Below, one piece after another: positions 32,115 to 43,667 of a DNA stretch of 64,000 nucleotides (positions are counted from its first letter, which is position 1; every line of letters starts with the position of its first letter). The notes beneath the pieces were generated by a model, which worked only from the letters and a program-made list of their open reading frames with translations, did no database searches and had not been told where the DNA came from. Where the stretch lies: positions 95,580,001-95,644,000 of the forward strand of contig OX465598.1 of NCBI GenBank assembly GCA_950022295.1, written 5' to 3'. The stretch is from Bromus sterilis (Eukaryota; Streptophyta; Magnoliopsida; Poales; Poaceae). Both the position numbers and the translations under genes were made by a program.

Positions 32115-34953
32115 TGTAATGACCAGATCCGAAGGGACCAAGTCTCTGTGCTTAACGTGCTAGTCCCTGGATCAGTTTGCAAGCACACACAGTACTCGAT
32201 GAAATAACAGAAGTAAAACATGTCTTTATTACATCGAATGAAGTAAATATTACGATAATAACATGGCTTAAGGCCATCTAATCAAATACTTGCGGAAGCT
32301 ATAATAGTAGTAGTAGCGAGTCCATCCGACTCCACGGCAAAAGTTGAGTATAAGACAGCGACCTATTCGCACCTTACTCCTCGTCAGAACAATCTGCAAC
32401 ATGAATAAGTTACAGCCCCAAAAGGGGTCAGTACTTTGATCGTACGGCAAGCCATATCACAGAAAGAAGTAAAAGCCCTGTAATACATGCAATTTGGCTG
32501 GTGTAGCTTCTACATTTATTTTTGCAAAAAGCTAATTTTTCCCTATAGAATAATAATAGCTAAGTTCTACACTAGCATACGATTGAGATGGGAAACCCCA
32601 CTCAATCTATCCCAAAGTGATTAACCCAATAAATTAATTAAATATGATGAGACAAATCAATATTTCCACAACTAGTTGCTCAAATTGTCCATAACCGGGG
32701 ACACGGCTAATCGATTAGTTTTACACTCTTCAGAGGTTTGTGCACTTTTCCCCACAAGACTCGATCGCCTCCTTTGTAGTTCGTCACACTGCACGATGTA
32801 TGACAACTGGAAGATCGAGACATGGTCTTTCAGAAGAGTTTCCCTTACTCCGGTAGCACCCATCCCACCTATTCACATCTACTTTCGTAGCGCTACCTAG
32901 TAAGAGTCCCTACAACTGATCAACCAAGCCAGAGCCCATAGTAGCTTGTGGCTGCACACGTAAGCTTCTAGGTATGTCAATACAATCAGTCCCTTTGAGC
33001 CTGGGTGGCTTTCCGCAGTCATCACTGGCCACCTCCAGGATGCTCGCAACCATCCCACCCAGGTAGTTCATTAACTTTATCTTGGTCCTAATTACTACAT
33101 TATCACTCATACCTCATAATGATTCACTTCCCAATCCACGTCTACTTAGCATAGCAATATCTTAATATACGATGGTGACAATGATGTAAGGATCAGACCT
33201 ACCTCAATGAACTACTGGGTGTAATAGCATAGCATAACCTATCATGCAATCTAAAGAAGAAGAACTAATGCATTGAAAACATAGGTAATAGGGAGTATGG
33301 TCAAAGATATGACTTGCCTTTCTGTTGATTGCAGAACTCTAAAGATTGGTGGTACTCTGCTTCGCACTCCGGACAATCTATCGTGAGCAAACAAAGATAC
33401 ACACAATCAATACACAACCAAAAGCAAAACAATGTTCAAGAACTCCAAAATAAAATCCGAATAAAAGATTTTGCAAAAACAGATCAAGATTGATTTTAAA
33501 AGTGGGTTGCAAAGTGTCTAGAATATAGGGTTTAGCTAGGGTTTTAGTTTGCAAAAAGAATTAATCAAATCCGAGTTGTAAAACAAAAGTTACGGTCAAC
33601 TAAAGTTGAAAATAAAATCTGATCAGATCTGAATACTTTCGAAAAAAAACAAAACAAACTTTATGGTTGAACTGAAAAGAGGGCTTCGAAAGAAAACCGT
33701 GGGCTTTGGAATCACGCAAAACGGATCTACGAGTAAAAAGATATTACAAAAACAGTTTTGCATAGGATCTAGGAATTTTTTTTGATCGAACAGAAAAATA
33801 ATTTTCTCAAAACTTGGATCTACAGTACACAATAAATAGAGTGTTTCAAAACAACAATTTGACCGCTTGTTTCATCTAAAACGGAGCAACGGATAAAAAG
33901 TTACGGCGCTTTTACTAACCGCGACGTGTAGATTAGACGCGACGAAGACGACAACTCCGGCGATTTTCGGCGTCAACGCGGACGTCTAAGTTGTAGGGCT
34001 TGATTAGAAGATCACAACGGTGGCGGTGATGATCTCCAACGTCGTCCGTACGAGCGTGGCAACGCGGTGAACCGAGCGTGCTCCGATGAACTCTCGCGGT
34101 ATGCGTACAATTTGGGGATCAAACTTGCGCAAGAAAAGAAGAGGGAAAAAGATGTCAATTAGAAGCACAACGAAGAGAAGAGTCGGTCTACAGAATTTGG
34201 GGTCAAGGGGAGGCTCACCGGTGACGAAATTCGTCCAACACTAGAGCTCCGTTGGACCTAGATCTACCCCGAAATTAGCTCGATTTGTAACGGTTTACTG
34301 CGAAATTTTTGTGGGGAAACGGTGGAAGGGGTCATGGGGTATTTAAGGGACAAGTTTGCTTGGAAAAAGGGCAACCGGAAGGAGTCCGTAGCGACTACGG
34401 CCGCCGGCGCGCTGTGCAGAGTCCGCTGCGGACTCTGCGTCCGCGTTGGAGAAGAAACCAGGCACGCACGTGCCTGGCTGGCTTCGGCCGCTCGGCCTGG
34501 TTCGGCCGCTGGTGGCCTGGCTGGCTAGCTCGGCCGGCCGGCCGGCCCGTTCAGTTTTTTTTTTTTTTTTTTTGCGAATTTTTTTTAAAAAAAAATATAG
34601 GGGTATTTTTAATATAATAAAAATAGCCCCGAAAAAATAACATCTTATTTTTTTAAAAAAAAACGTAAAACGTAAGTACGTTTATATAAATATATACGTA
34701 CTTTTCTTTAAACTTCAAAGAGTTTTATAAAATAAAATACAAGTCGGAAAAATACGAAATAAATCTCTAAAATCTTAGAAAAACATAAATAATATTTTCA
34801 ATAAGTTATTTATACAAAATAAAATACTAAAGAAAAACTTTATTCAATAAATTCAAATAAACTCTGAAATAAGATCCAAAATGCACACAAAAAAAAATGA
34901 TATGCATATGCTCTCTAGTAACTCATCCAAAAAAATAAATTTGGGATGTTACA
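32115..34953 (-). mobile_element. Solo LTR, 2.84 kb, minus orientation
   Basis: On the minus strand it starts TGTAACATCCCAAATTTA and ends GGTCATTACA. It is flanked by ATATA at 32110-32114 and at 34954-34958, a perfect 5-bp target duplication. The same tandem repeat stands on both sides. No internal domain, PBS or PPT is present. It includes a 19-base T run near 34555 and an A/T-rich block 34560-34950. ORFs at 34309-34640 are chance frames. Confidence 0.88.
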
Positions 34954-35254
34954 ATATATATATACTTCACATATACATCAAACCCAAGCTTCACATATAC
35001 ATCAAACTCAAGCTAATAAAGGCAAGTATGGGCGATAAATGGAAGAAAGGAGTTGGGGAGGAGGTCCACTTACTTAAATATGAAATAAACTAGATTTAAA
35101 TTCAAGTATAGATGGATAAATGGAAGAAATGAGGTGGGGAGGAGGATAAAACCGAATAGATCTAGGGTGAGAAGAGTAGATCTAGTTTGAGAAGTGTGCG
35201 GAGTGAATGAGAAGGTGGTAGGTGGGGTGGAGTAGATAAGGGTAGCTCCAAGAA
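34954..35254. other. CACTA 5' non-coding region
   Basis: Remainder of the CACATATACATCAAAC repeat, then purine-rich sequence with GTGGGGAGGAGG-like and GATCTAG words to 35254. No gene seen. Confidence 0.5.
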
Positions 35255-35620
35255 TTTATTGGCGCATTTTGGACCTCAGTGGTGGTGCATCACATAATGC
35301 GCCACCCCTAAGCTCTTATGGGTGGCGCATTCACAATATGCGCCACCCCTAAGAGCTTATGGGTGGTGCATTCTCAATATGCGCCACCCATAAGCTCTTA
35401 GGGGTGGCGCATTAGCAGAATGCGCCACCTATAAGGTTCTTAGGGGTGGAGCATTTGGCCAAAATGCGCCACATATAAGAGGATTCAAGGCTGGCCCACC
35501 CTTAGGGGTTGCGCATTTTGCAAAATGCGCCACCTCTAACATCTTATAGGTGGCGTATTTTTAACCAGTGCTCCACCCCTTATAACCTAGTGGCGCATTA
35601 CATAAAATATGTGCCACTAA
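35255..35620. repeat. Subterminal palindromic repeats of CACTA right end
   Basis: About eight units of GGTGGCGCATT-N(6-10)-ATGCGCCACC at about 35260, 35321, 35361, 35401, 35444, 35502, 35546 and 35590, joined by CCTAAGCTCTTATGGG-like linkers that are themselves partly palindromic. This is the typical subterminal region where the TNPA-type protein binds. Confidence 0.85.
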
Positions 35621-35623
35621 TAA

Positions 35624-35655
35624 GAATTCAATGTATAGGATTTTCTCTAGTAGTG
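35624..35655 (-). repeat. Terminal inverted repeat, CACTA right end
   Basis: Minus strand: CACTACTAGAGAAAATCC followed by TATACATTGAATTC. The terminal CACTA pentamer identifies the superfamily. The flanking trinucleotide is AGA (35656-35658); a matching left copy was not found. Confidence 0.85.
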
Positions 35656-35672
35656 AGAGATAGGCGTGTGCA

Positions 35673-37205
35673 TGATACGTCCAAAAAGCATCACTATTTT
35701 ATATTGTAATTTCATCCTATTCATTGATATATTCCACTTTAAAGTGTTGTTTTTATGTTCTTTTGGGTTGTTTTACACAGTTTACAACTTTTCGATGCCG
35801 AAGCAGCAGAACCAGGGTTCAACGGTGAAAAGTGGACACCAAGTTGCTTAATCAGATCAAGTCCAAATGCAATGAATATTTACGGGGATCGTTTTTATGG
35901 GAATTGACTGGGGATCACCGAGGATGGAGGTGAGGGGACCCACCAGGCAGCCAGAAGGGTGCCTGGTGGCCCCCCTCGGTGCCCCCTCTCGCCTATAAGA
36001 CCCCCCCCGGGGTAGAAACCCTAAAAGGAGAAGACTTTCCGTGTTTTGTCGCCGCCACGGGGCAGAAACCTACAGAGAAGAAAAGCCATCTCAGGTGGGC
36101 AGACTCCGCCGGGGAGATCATCTCCCGGAAGGGGAGATCGTCGCCATCATCATCATCATCGTCACGGGCATCATCGAGATCGTCATCAACATCATCCCCA
36201 ACACCAGCACCATCTCCACTCCATCCATCTCATCTTACAATTGCAACTTGTGTTGTAATCCGTACTATGTATCCTCTCTACTCTGTTGGTATTGATTACT
36301 ACTTTGTGGGGAATGCTATTGAGTTTTGTTGGATAAATATCATTGTGTCTAGATTGTTTGCCACCCATCTATCACCTCTGATCATGATCTCTTTTATGTC
36401 TTGTGAGTAGTTACTTTAGTTCTTGAGAACATGGGAGAAGTCTAGTTGTTAGTAGTCATATGATGTTGAAGTGTTATGTGTTGTTTGATATTTAAGTTGT
36501 GTTGTTATTTCTCTAGTGGTGTTATGTGAGTCGAACACTTAACACTTCACCTTTCATGGGCCTGGAGGAATACATTGTGCACAAAGGATGCTTATGGTGG
36601 GTTGCCGGAGTGACAGAAACCTGAACCCCAGTTCACACACTTTTGCACAAGGGAGTTATGGATCCTTGATCGTAATGTTGTGGTTAGGCTTATACCTTAA
36701 TTACTACCTTGTATTTGCGGATGCTTGCAAGGTGTGTAATCATAAGAGTACACTTATCTTAGTGTAGAAGGTGTACTAGCATTGATCCAACCACCAACAC
36801 TTATCAACACAAAACATATTACTTGGCGGAATATGGCGAAAGTAATTTGGCTATCTCTCCCGTGTGTTCTCGAGAACGCTTTAGCTTTTATAAGTTTAGT
36901 TCCTAGGCTTATCCTTGTGAAAGGATTGGGACACTTGCTACTCCTCAGTTACTCTGTTTACTTTGCTTGTCTTTTACTTTTCTGTTGCTTAAACCAAAAA
37001 CCCCTAAATATTTACCTTTGAGTGTGTGCAGCCTTTCCTTATCCAATGTCACTTATCAACACCTTCTGCTCCTCATGGGATCGACATCCTTATTTATCGA
37101 AAAGCTACAATTGATCCCCTAGACTTGTGGGTTATCAAGAATCGTTTATTGGCGCGGTTAACAGGGAAGGCAACCCAACTAAACCTATTAACTTCTCCTC
37201 CATCA
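35673..37205 (+). repeat. First LTR of Athila-type element
   Basis: 1533 bp, TGATACGTCCAAAAAGCATC to CTCCATCA. The TATA-like CCTATAAGACC is at 35992. It contains a (CAT)n/(ATC)n run near 36144-36195 that gives spurious His-rich or Ile-rich frames, and a U5 ending with AACCCAACTAAACC...CCATCA. Confidence 0.9.
35994..36000 (+). promoter_or_regulatory. TATA box of first LTR
   Basis: TATAAGA in GCCTATAAGACCCCCC, repeated at 42360-42366 in the second LTR. Confidence 0.55.
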
Positions 37206-37216
37206 ACGAGCTTTTC

Positions 37217-37234
37217 TGGCGCCGTTGCCGGGGA
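37217..37234 (+). other. Primer binding site (tRNA-Asp)
   Basis: TGGCGCCGTTGCCGGGGA, 11 bases after the LTR end. The first 17 bases are a full complement of the plant tRNA-Asp 3' end as remembered. Confidence 0.85.
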
Positions 37235-37301
37235 GTGTAGCGCTATTGGTAAGTGAAGCCGGTAAGGAAACCTTTACTTTCTGTTTTTACTTTTAGTCCT
37301 T

Positions 37302-38123
37302 ATGGACTCTGCTACTGTTGGTTCATTGTTGGTAAGGATCCGCCCCACGGCTGTGGTGGTCACTCCTACCCCTACTGAAATTGTGCCCTATAAAATACCA
37401 CCTGGTATTATTGATCACGTCTTGTCTAATCTTTATACAGGAGAAGGACATCCAGGAGAACACCTGCTATATTTATCACAATTATCTTCTTTATTTAAGC
37501 TTGCAGGTGTGACGATGGAGTTCATCATGAAGAAACTATTCTCCATATCACTCAAAGATAAAGCTTCAGATTGGTATAAGCTACTCGATAACTCTGATCT
37601 GCTTGAATGGCCAGAGCTTATGTCTCTCGTTTATGCAAAGTTTTATCCTCTTCGTGAAATTCACCAAGACAGGAACTACATCTACAAGTTTTGGTCTCGT
37701 GACGGAGAGAGCATCGCTCAAGCTTGGGGGAGACTGAAGTCCCTCATGCTCAAATGCCCAAACCATGAGGTCCCCAAGGAAATTATACTTACAAATTTTT
37801 ATGCCAGGCTATCTCGTCAGGACAGGGAGATGTTGGATGCCTCCTCTAGCGGGGTATTCCAGACCAGAAGTATGGAAGAAAAATGGGATCTTATAGAAAG
37901 GATCCAGAAGAACACTGAAGACTGGGAAATTGATAAAGGTATTGAACCCACTATAAACTATGAGCATGATTACATTGAGAGTTATGTGAAGACTGATTAC
38001 TTTAATACCTTTTGCTCTAAAATTGGTCTTGATTCCCATCTAATGGTTGAATTTTGCAAGGACTTTACTTCTCATATTGATTGTTCTAAGAAGAAGGAGA
38101 GTCAGCATCATAAACCTTTCTAG
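37302..38123 (+). pseudogene. gag: Athila-type Gag
   Basis: 273 residues to a TAG at 38121. The gag core is recognisable: FKLAGVTMEFIMKKLFSISL, DKASDWYKLLD, WPELMSLVYAKFYPL, DGESIAQAWGRLKSLMLKCP, LTNFYARLSRQDREMLDASS. A longer charged C-terminal part contains EHDYIESYVKTDYF. The start MDSATVGSL lies 68 bases after the PBS. The frame continues in register past the TAG (ESPIEINVTDP), so this stop probably truncates an originally continuous Gag-Pol. No zinc knuckle is visible, as usual for Athila. Confidence 0.85.
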
Positions 38124-39128
38124 GAGTCACCTATTGAGATTAATGTTACTGATCCTGTTTTACCTGCAGTTGTGTATGAACATCCTCCTTATCCCTCAAG
38201 GATAAAGGAGCACTCATTTATTACAGGTATTCTAAACAAAAATGGAAGGACGACTGACGAACCTGAGGACATGATCAAGGTCAAGCCTCAAGTTGCAATG
38301 GTCAAGGATCTGGTAACTAGTGATATTGAAGAATCCACTATTAGTTTTTGTGCTGTTTCCACTAACATTGTCACAACCAAGAACAAAGGCCCAATTTCAG
38401 GTACACCAGTTGTATCTGTCAAAATAGGATATCATAATTACTATGGGCTTTGTGATTTGGGATCTAGCGTCAGCGCTATTCCCTTCACACTTTATTAAGA
38501 GATCATGGACGAGATTCAGCCGTGTGAGATCGAGGACATTGATTTCACAATTCATCTTGCAAATAAACAAACAATCTCTCCAGTTGGGATTGTGAGAGAT
38601 GTGGAAGTACTCTGCGGGCAGGTAAAATATCCTACTAACTTTCTTGTACTTGGTTCAGTGCAAGATAGTTTTTTCCCTATTATCTTTGGTAGGCCCTTCC
38701 ACAACACTTGTCGAGCTATAATAGATTGCAAGAAAGGTAAAGTTTCTGTTGAATTCAACGGTGAGCCTTATAAATTTAATTTTTCTAAGTTTTCTAAGCA
38801 GCCTCGTGGTACTGACTTGTCAAGTAATGACAAAATTATTGAAGAAATTGCTTCTATTGCTATTCCTCCTGATGATACTTTGCAGCAATTTATGGAAGAC
38901 CACGAGAATGACATACATATGAAGGAGAGGGATGAACTAGAAGACATATTTTTAAGACAAACTCCTATCCTCAAGCACAACCTCCCGGTTGAACCTTTAG
39001 GAATCCTCTCGCAACCAAAAGAAGACCCGGTGTTTGATCTAAAACCACTACCCGATACGCTCAAGTATGCTTATTTAGATGAAAAGAAAGTATATCCTGT
39101 TATTATCAATTCTAACCTTTCAGGGTAA
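38124..39128 (+). pseudogene. Athila-type protease region
   Basis: Same frame as gag. The retropepsin-like segment GLCDLGSSVSAIPFTLY (38442-38495) has D-L-G-S in place of the usual D-S/T-G, which is normal for Athila. It is followed after a TAA (38496) by ISPVGIVRDVEVLCGQVKYP, NFLVLGSVQDSFFPIIFGRP and GEPYKFNFSKF. The stretch ends at a TAA at 39126 that precedes the RT region. The 38496 TAA can be explained by a C-to-T change in a CAA codon. Confidence 0.82.
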
Positions 39129-40560
39129 GAAGAAGAGCGATTATTGGAGACACTCCGTAGACACCGAGGTGCTATTGGATATACTCTTGATGATCTCAAG
39201 GGTATTAGTCCATCCATTTGCCAACATACTATCAATCTCGAGCCCGATGCTAAACCAGTTGTTGATCATCAACGACGGTCGAACCCAAAGATGAAGGACG
39301 TGGTTAGGACGGAGGTTCTCAAACTTCTAGCCGCATGTATCATCTATGCTATAGCTGATAGTAAGTGGGTAAGTCCCGTTCATTGTGTTCCTAAGAAAGG
39401 AGGTATGACTGTTGTTCCTAATGGTAAGAATGAAATAATACCTCAGAGGACTATTATTGGATAGAGAATGTGTATTGATTTCATGAAGTTGAACAAGGCC
39501 ACCAGGAAGGACCACTATCCTCTGCCCTTTATTGATCAGATGCTCGAGCGGTTGTCTAAAAACACCCACTTCTGCTATCTTGATGCGTATTCTGGCTTCT
39601 CCCAGATTCACGTTAACACCGCAGATCAAGAGAAGACCACCTTTACGTGTCCTTGCGATACTTATGCTTATAGGCATATGCCTTTTGGTTTGTGTAATGC
39701 ACCTGCTACTTTTCAGAGGTGTATGTCTGCAATATTTCATGGTTTCTGTGAGGAGATTGTAGAAGTTTTCATGGACGACTTTTCCATCTATGGAAACTCC
39801 TTCGACCACTGTCTCCACAATCTTAATAAAGTTTTGCAGAGATGTGAAGAAACTAATTTGGTTCTCAACTGGGAGAAGTATCATTTCATGGTTAACAAAG
39901 GGATAGTTCTTGGACACAACATTTCCGAAAGGGGAATTGAAGTGGACAAGGCAAAAATTGAAGCCATTGAGAGGATGCCCTATCCAAGGGACATCAAAGA
40001 TATTCGTAGTTTTCTAGGTCATGCTGGTTTCTATAGAAGATTTATCAAGGACTTTTCTAAGACCTCGAGACCCCTTACAAATCTTCTCCAGAAGGATTCT
40101 CCTTTTGTATTTGATGAAGATTGTAAGGAAGCTTTCGAAGTTCTTAAGAAAGCCTTGATAACCGCTCCTATAGTACAACCACCTGACTGGAATTTTCCCT
40201 TTGAAATTATGTGTGATGCTAGTGATTTTGCTGTTGGAGCTGTTTTAGGAAAAAGGGTTGACAAGAAGCTGAATGTCATCCACTATGCCATCAAGACACT
40301 TGATAGTTCTCAAAAGAATTATGCTACTACCGATAAGGGATTCTTGGTAGTGGTGTTTGCTTGTGATAAGTTTTGACCTTATATTGTTGATTCTAAAGTT
40401 ATTATTCATACTGACCATGCTGCCATTAAGTATCTTATGCAGAAAAAGGACGCCAAACCAAGACTCATTAGATGGGTACTCCTTCTTCAAGAATTTGATT
40501 TGCAGATTGTCGATAGAAAAGGAGAAGACAATCTGGTGACGGATAATCTTTCAAGGATGG
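39129..40560 (+). pseudogene. Athila-type reverse transcriptase and RNase H
   Basis: RT: DHQRRSNPKMKDVVRTEV, ADSKWVSPVHCVPKKGG, CIDFMKLNKATRKDHYPLPF, FCYLDAYSGFSQIHV, RHMPFGLCNAPATFQRCM and the active-site motif FMDD at 39768-39779 (from VFMDDFSIYG). RNase H: PFEIMCDASDFAVGAVLGKR, NYATTDKGFLVV, HTDHAAIKYLM and VTDNLSRMED. Stops at 39462 (TAG) and 40374 (TGA; likely CGA to TGA) interrupt it, but there is no frameshift. The active-site residues remain visible. It would copy element RNA within particles; as it stands it cannot be translated whole. Confidence 0.92.
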
Positions 40561-41633
40561 AAGATATCCCGCATAATCCTATTCCTGTCAACGACAGTTT
40601 CCCAGATGAACAGCTTGCTGTTGTAAAAGTACAATCTCATTCCGACCCTTGGTTTGCAGATTATGCGAATTTCATCGTTGCAAAGTTTTTGCCTCCAGGT
40701 TTTACATTTCATCATAGGAAGAAATTCTTCACGGATTTGAGGCACTACTTTTGGGATGATCCACATCTTTTCAAAGAGGGTCCAGATGGGATCGTGAGAA
40801 GATGTATACCGGAGCACGAGCAGCAGGACATTCTTCGACAATGCCACGATTGTCCCTATGGAGGACATCATGCCGGTGAAAGGACCACACATAAAGTTTT
40901 ACAATCAGGTTTTTACTGGCCTACTCTTTTTAAAGACACTTGAAGGTACATTCTATCTTGTGATAAGTGTCAGAGAGTTGGTAACATTAGCAGGAGAAAT
41001 GAGATGCCTATGAATTACTCACTAGTGATCGAACCTTTCGATTGCTGGGGTTTTGATTTTATGGGTCCTTTTCCTCCTTCACACAAGTACATACACATCT
41101 TAGTTGCTGTTGATTATGTAACTAAGTGGGTTGAAGCAATCCCCACTGAGAGTGCTGATCACAAGACATCTTTGAAAATGCTCAAGGATGTAATTTTTCC
41201 TAGGTTTGGAGTACCAAGGTACCTCATGACAGATGGAGGGTCACACTTCACGCATGGAGCTTTTAGGAAAGCTCTAGCCAAGTACGATGTCAATCATAGG
41301 ATTGCATCACCGTACCACCCTGAAACTAGTGGGCAAGTTGAGCTCACCAATAGGGAGATCAAGTTGATCTTACAGAAGACAGTAAACAGTTCTAGAAAGA
41401 ACTGGTCAAAGAAGCTAGGAGATGCTTTGTGGGCGTATAGAACTTCTTACAAAAACCCCATGGGCATGTCTCCGTACAAAATGGTCTATGGCAAGGCTTG
41501 CCATTTACCATTAGAGTTAGAGCACAAGGCTTTCTGGGCTGTCAGAGAGCTAAATGCTGACCCAAAGTTAGCTAGTGAAAAGCGTCTCATGAACTTGACT
41601 TCATTAAAAGTTAGCATGTTACATCTTTGTTGA
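40561..41633 (+). pseudogene. Athila-type integrase, C-terminus deleted
   Basis: Zinc-binding part: HEQQDILRQCHDCPYGGHHA, QSGFYWPTLFKDT, TGA at 40941, then SCDKCQRVGN (H-H-C-C). Catalytic core: first Asp in WGFDFMGPF or HILVAVDYVTKWVEAIP, second Asp in YLMTDGGSHF, Glu in SGQVELTNREIK. The frame ends abruptly after SEKRLMNLTSL with unrelated KVSMLHLC and a stop at 41631, so a deletion joined the core to 3' non-coding DNA and removed the C-terminal domain. Confidence 0.9.
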
Positions 41634-42026
41634 CATTATCTTTTGATAAGTGAGTTGTTTGCAAAAGCTTATGCCTAGTAAACATCTTCCTTTCTGTTAA
41701 AATGTGCACTTCTTGACTAATAGCATGTTCTTTCCAAAGCTTCAACTGGTTCCATTTTAAATGAAAGAGCAAAAGTAAAAGTTATTAGTTGTTCCTTGAC
41801 CAAGGCTATGTTTGCCATGATTTGATGAGTTTTCCAGGTCCTACTTTGTTATAATTGTTACTACTTTCTCATAAGGACCTTATGAGTTGAGGTTGCTGTT
41901 GAGGATGCTTCAGTTTGGTGAGAAATCTTGATGCTTGTTGTCTGTATTCTTTTATCGACACTTCACTCTCTAAACTTGTGGACAGGTTTACCGAGCTCAG
42001 TAATCGCTTGGGTACAAGGAAGGTCT
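41634..42026 (+). other. 3' non-coding region of Athila-type element
   Basis: About 390 bases without a gene. Athila elements usually have a much longer 3' part here, sometimes with an env-like ORF. None is present, in line with the deletion that cut the integrase. Confidence 0.6.
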
Positions 42027-42040
42027 AAGCTTGGGGGAGT
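42027..42040 (+). other. Polypurine tract
   Basis: AAGCTTGGGGGAGT directly before TGATACGTCC of the second LTR. Confidence 0.85.
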
Positions 42041-43571
42041 TGATACGTCCAAAAAGCATCACTATTTTATATTGTAATTTCATCCTATTCATTGATATAT
42101 TCACTTTAAAGTATTGTTCTTATGTTGTTTACGCTTGTTTTACACAGTTTACAACTTTCCGATGCCGAAGCAGAAGAACCAGGGTTCAGCGGTGAAAAGT
42201 GGAAACCAAGTTGCTGAATCAGATCAAGTCCAAATGCGATGAAAATTTACGGGGATCGTTTTTATGGGAATTGACTAGGGATCACCGAGGATGGAGGTGA
42301 GGGGACCCACCAGGCAGCCAGAAGGGTGCCTGGTGGCCCCCCTCAGTGCCCCTCTTGCTTATAAGACCCCCCCGGGGTAGAAACCCTAAAAGGAGAAGAC
42401 TATCCGTGTTGTGTCGCCGCCACGGGGCGGAAACCTACAGAGAAGAAAAGCCATCTCAGGTGGGCAGATTCCGCCGGGGAGATCATCTCTCGGAAGGGGA
42501 GATCGTCGCCATCATCATCATCATCGTCACGGGCATCATCGAGATCATCATCAACATCATCCCCAACACCAGCACCATCTCCATCTCCATCCATCTCATC
42601 TTACAATTGCAACTTGTGTTGTAATCCGTACTATCTATCCTCTCTACTCTGTTGGTATTGATTACTACTTTGTGGTGAATTCTATTGAGTTTTGTTGGAG
42701 AAATATCATTGTGTCCAGATTTTTTGCCACCCATCTATCACCTCTGATCATGATCTCTTTTATGTCTTGTGAGTAGTTACTTAAGTTCTTGAGAACATGG
42801 GAGAAGTCTAGTTGTTAGTAGTCATATGATGTTGAAGTGTTATGTGTTGTTTGATATTTAAGTTGTGTTGTTATTTCTCTAGTGGTGTTATGTGAGTCGA
42901 ACACTTAACTCTTCACCTTTCATGGGCCTGGAGGAATACATTGTGCACAAAGGATGCTTATGGTGGGTTGCCGGAGTGACAGAAACCTGAACCCCAGTTC
43001 ACACACTTTTGCACAAGGGAGTTATGGATCCTTGATCGTAATGTTGTGGTTAGGCTTATACCTTAATTACTACCTTGTATTTGCGGATGCTTGCAAGGTG
43101 TGTAATCATAAGAGTACACTTATCTTAGTCTAGAAGGTGTACTAGCATTGATCCAACCACCAACACTTATCAACACAAAACATATTACTTGGCGGAATAT
43201 GGCGAAAGTAATTTGGCTATCTCTCCCGTGTGTTCTCGAGAACGCTTTAGCTTTTATAAGTTTAGTTCCTAGGCTTATCCTTGTGAAAGGATTGGGACAC
43301 TTGCTACTCCTCAGTTACTCTGTTTACTTTTCTTGTCTTTTACTTTTCTGTTGCTTAAACCAAAAACCTCTAAATATTTACCTTTGAGTGTGTGCAGCCT
43401 TTCCTTATCCAGTGTCACTTATCAACACCTTCTGCTCCTCATGGGATCGACATCCTTATTTATCGAAAAGCTACAATTGATCCCCTAGACTTGTGGGTTA
43501 TCAAGAATCGTTTATTGGCGCGGTTAACAGGGAAGGCAACCCAACTAAACCTATTAACTTCTCCGCCATCA
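42041..43571 (+). repeat. Second LTR of Athila-type element
   Basis: 1531 bp, differing from the first LTR by scattered substitutions and very small indels only (a few percent by eye). It is followed by its own PBS and gag, which a terminal 3' LTR should not have. Confidence 0.9.
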
Positions 43572-43582
43572 ACGAGCTTTTC

Positions 43583-43600
43583 TGGCGCCGTTGCCGGGGA
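43583..43600 (+). other. Second primer binding site
   Basis: TGGCGCCGTTGCCGGGGA, same offset from the LTR end as at 37217. Confidence 0.85.
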
Positions 43601-43667
43601 GTGTAGCGCTATTGGTAAGTGAAGCCGGTAAGGAAACCTTTACTTTCTGTTTTTACTTTTAGTCCTT

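Larger units (their letters stand above)
10542..35655 (-). mobile_element. CACTA (En/Spm-like) transposon, left end lost, carrying nested insertions
   Basis: Minus-strand order from the right: terminal inverted repeat (35624-35655), eight palindromic subterminal repeats, TNP2 5' part (31770-31034), TNP2 3' part (20266-17547), three more palindromes (17090-17210), then a TNP1-type exon (11079-10542). The right terminus reads CACTACTAGAGAAAATCC on the minus strand. Nested inside are solo LTRs at 11253-15575 and 32115-34953 and an LTR retrotransposon at 20272-31028. No matching left terminus was found: the sequence is cut at 10541 by another LTR. That TNP1 and TNP2 belong to one element is an inference from strand and order. 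Confidence 0.75.

Noticed and set aside
34309..34640. ORFs ending in Phe/Lys runs
   Set aside because: They read through the poly-T stretch of the solo LTR; no domain.
36041..36300. His-rich and Ile-rich ORFs
   Set aside because: They come from a CAT/ATC microsatellite inside the LTR and recur at 42400-42624 in the second LTR.
36782..37256. Short ORFs duplicated at 43148-43622 (79 and 76 aa)
   Set aside because: Duplicated because they are in the two LTRs; conservation reflects LTR copying, not coding.
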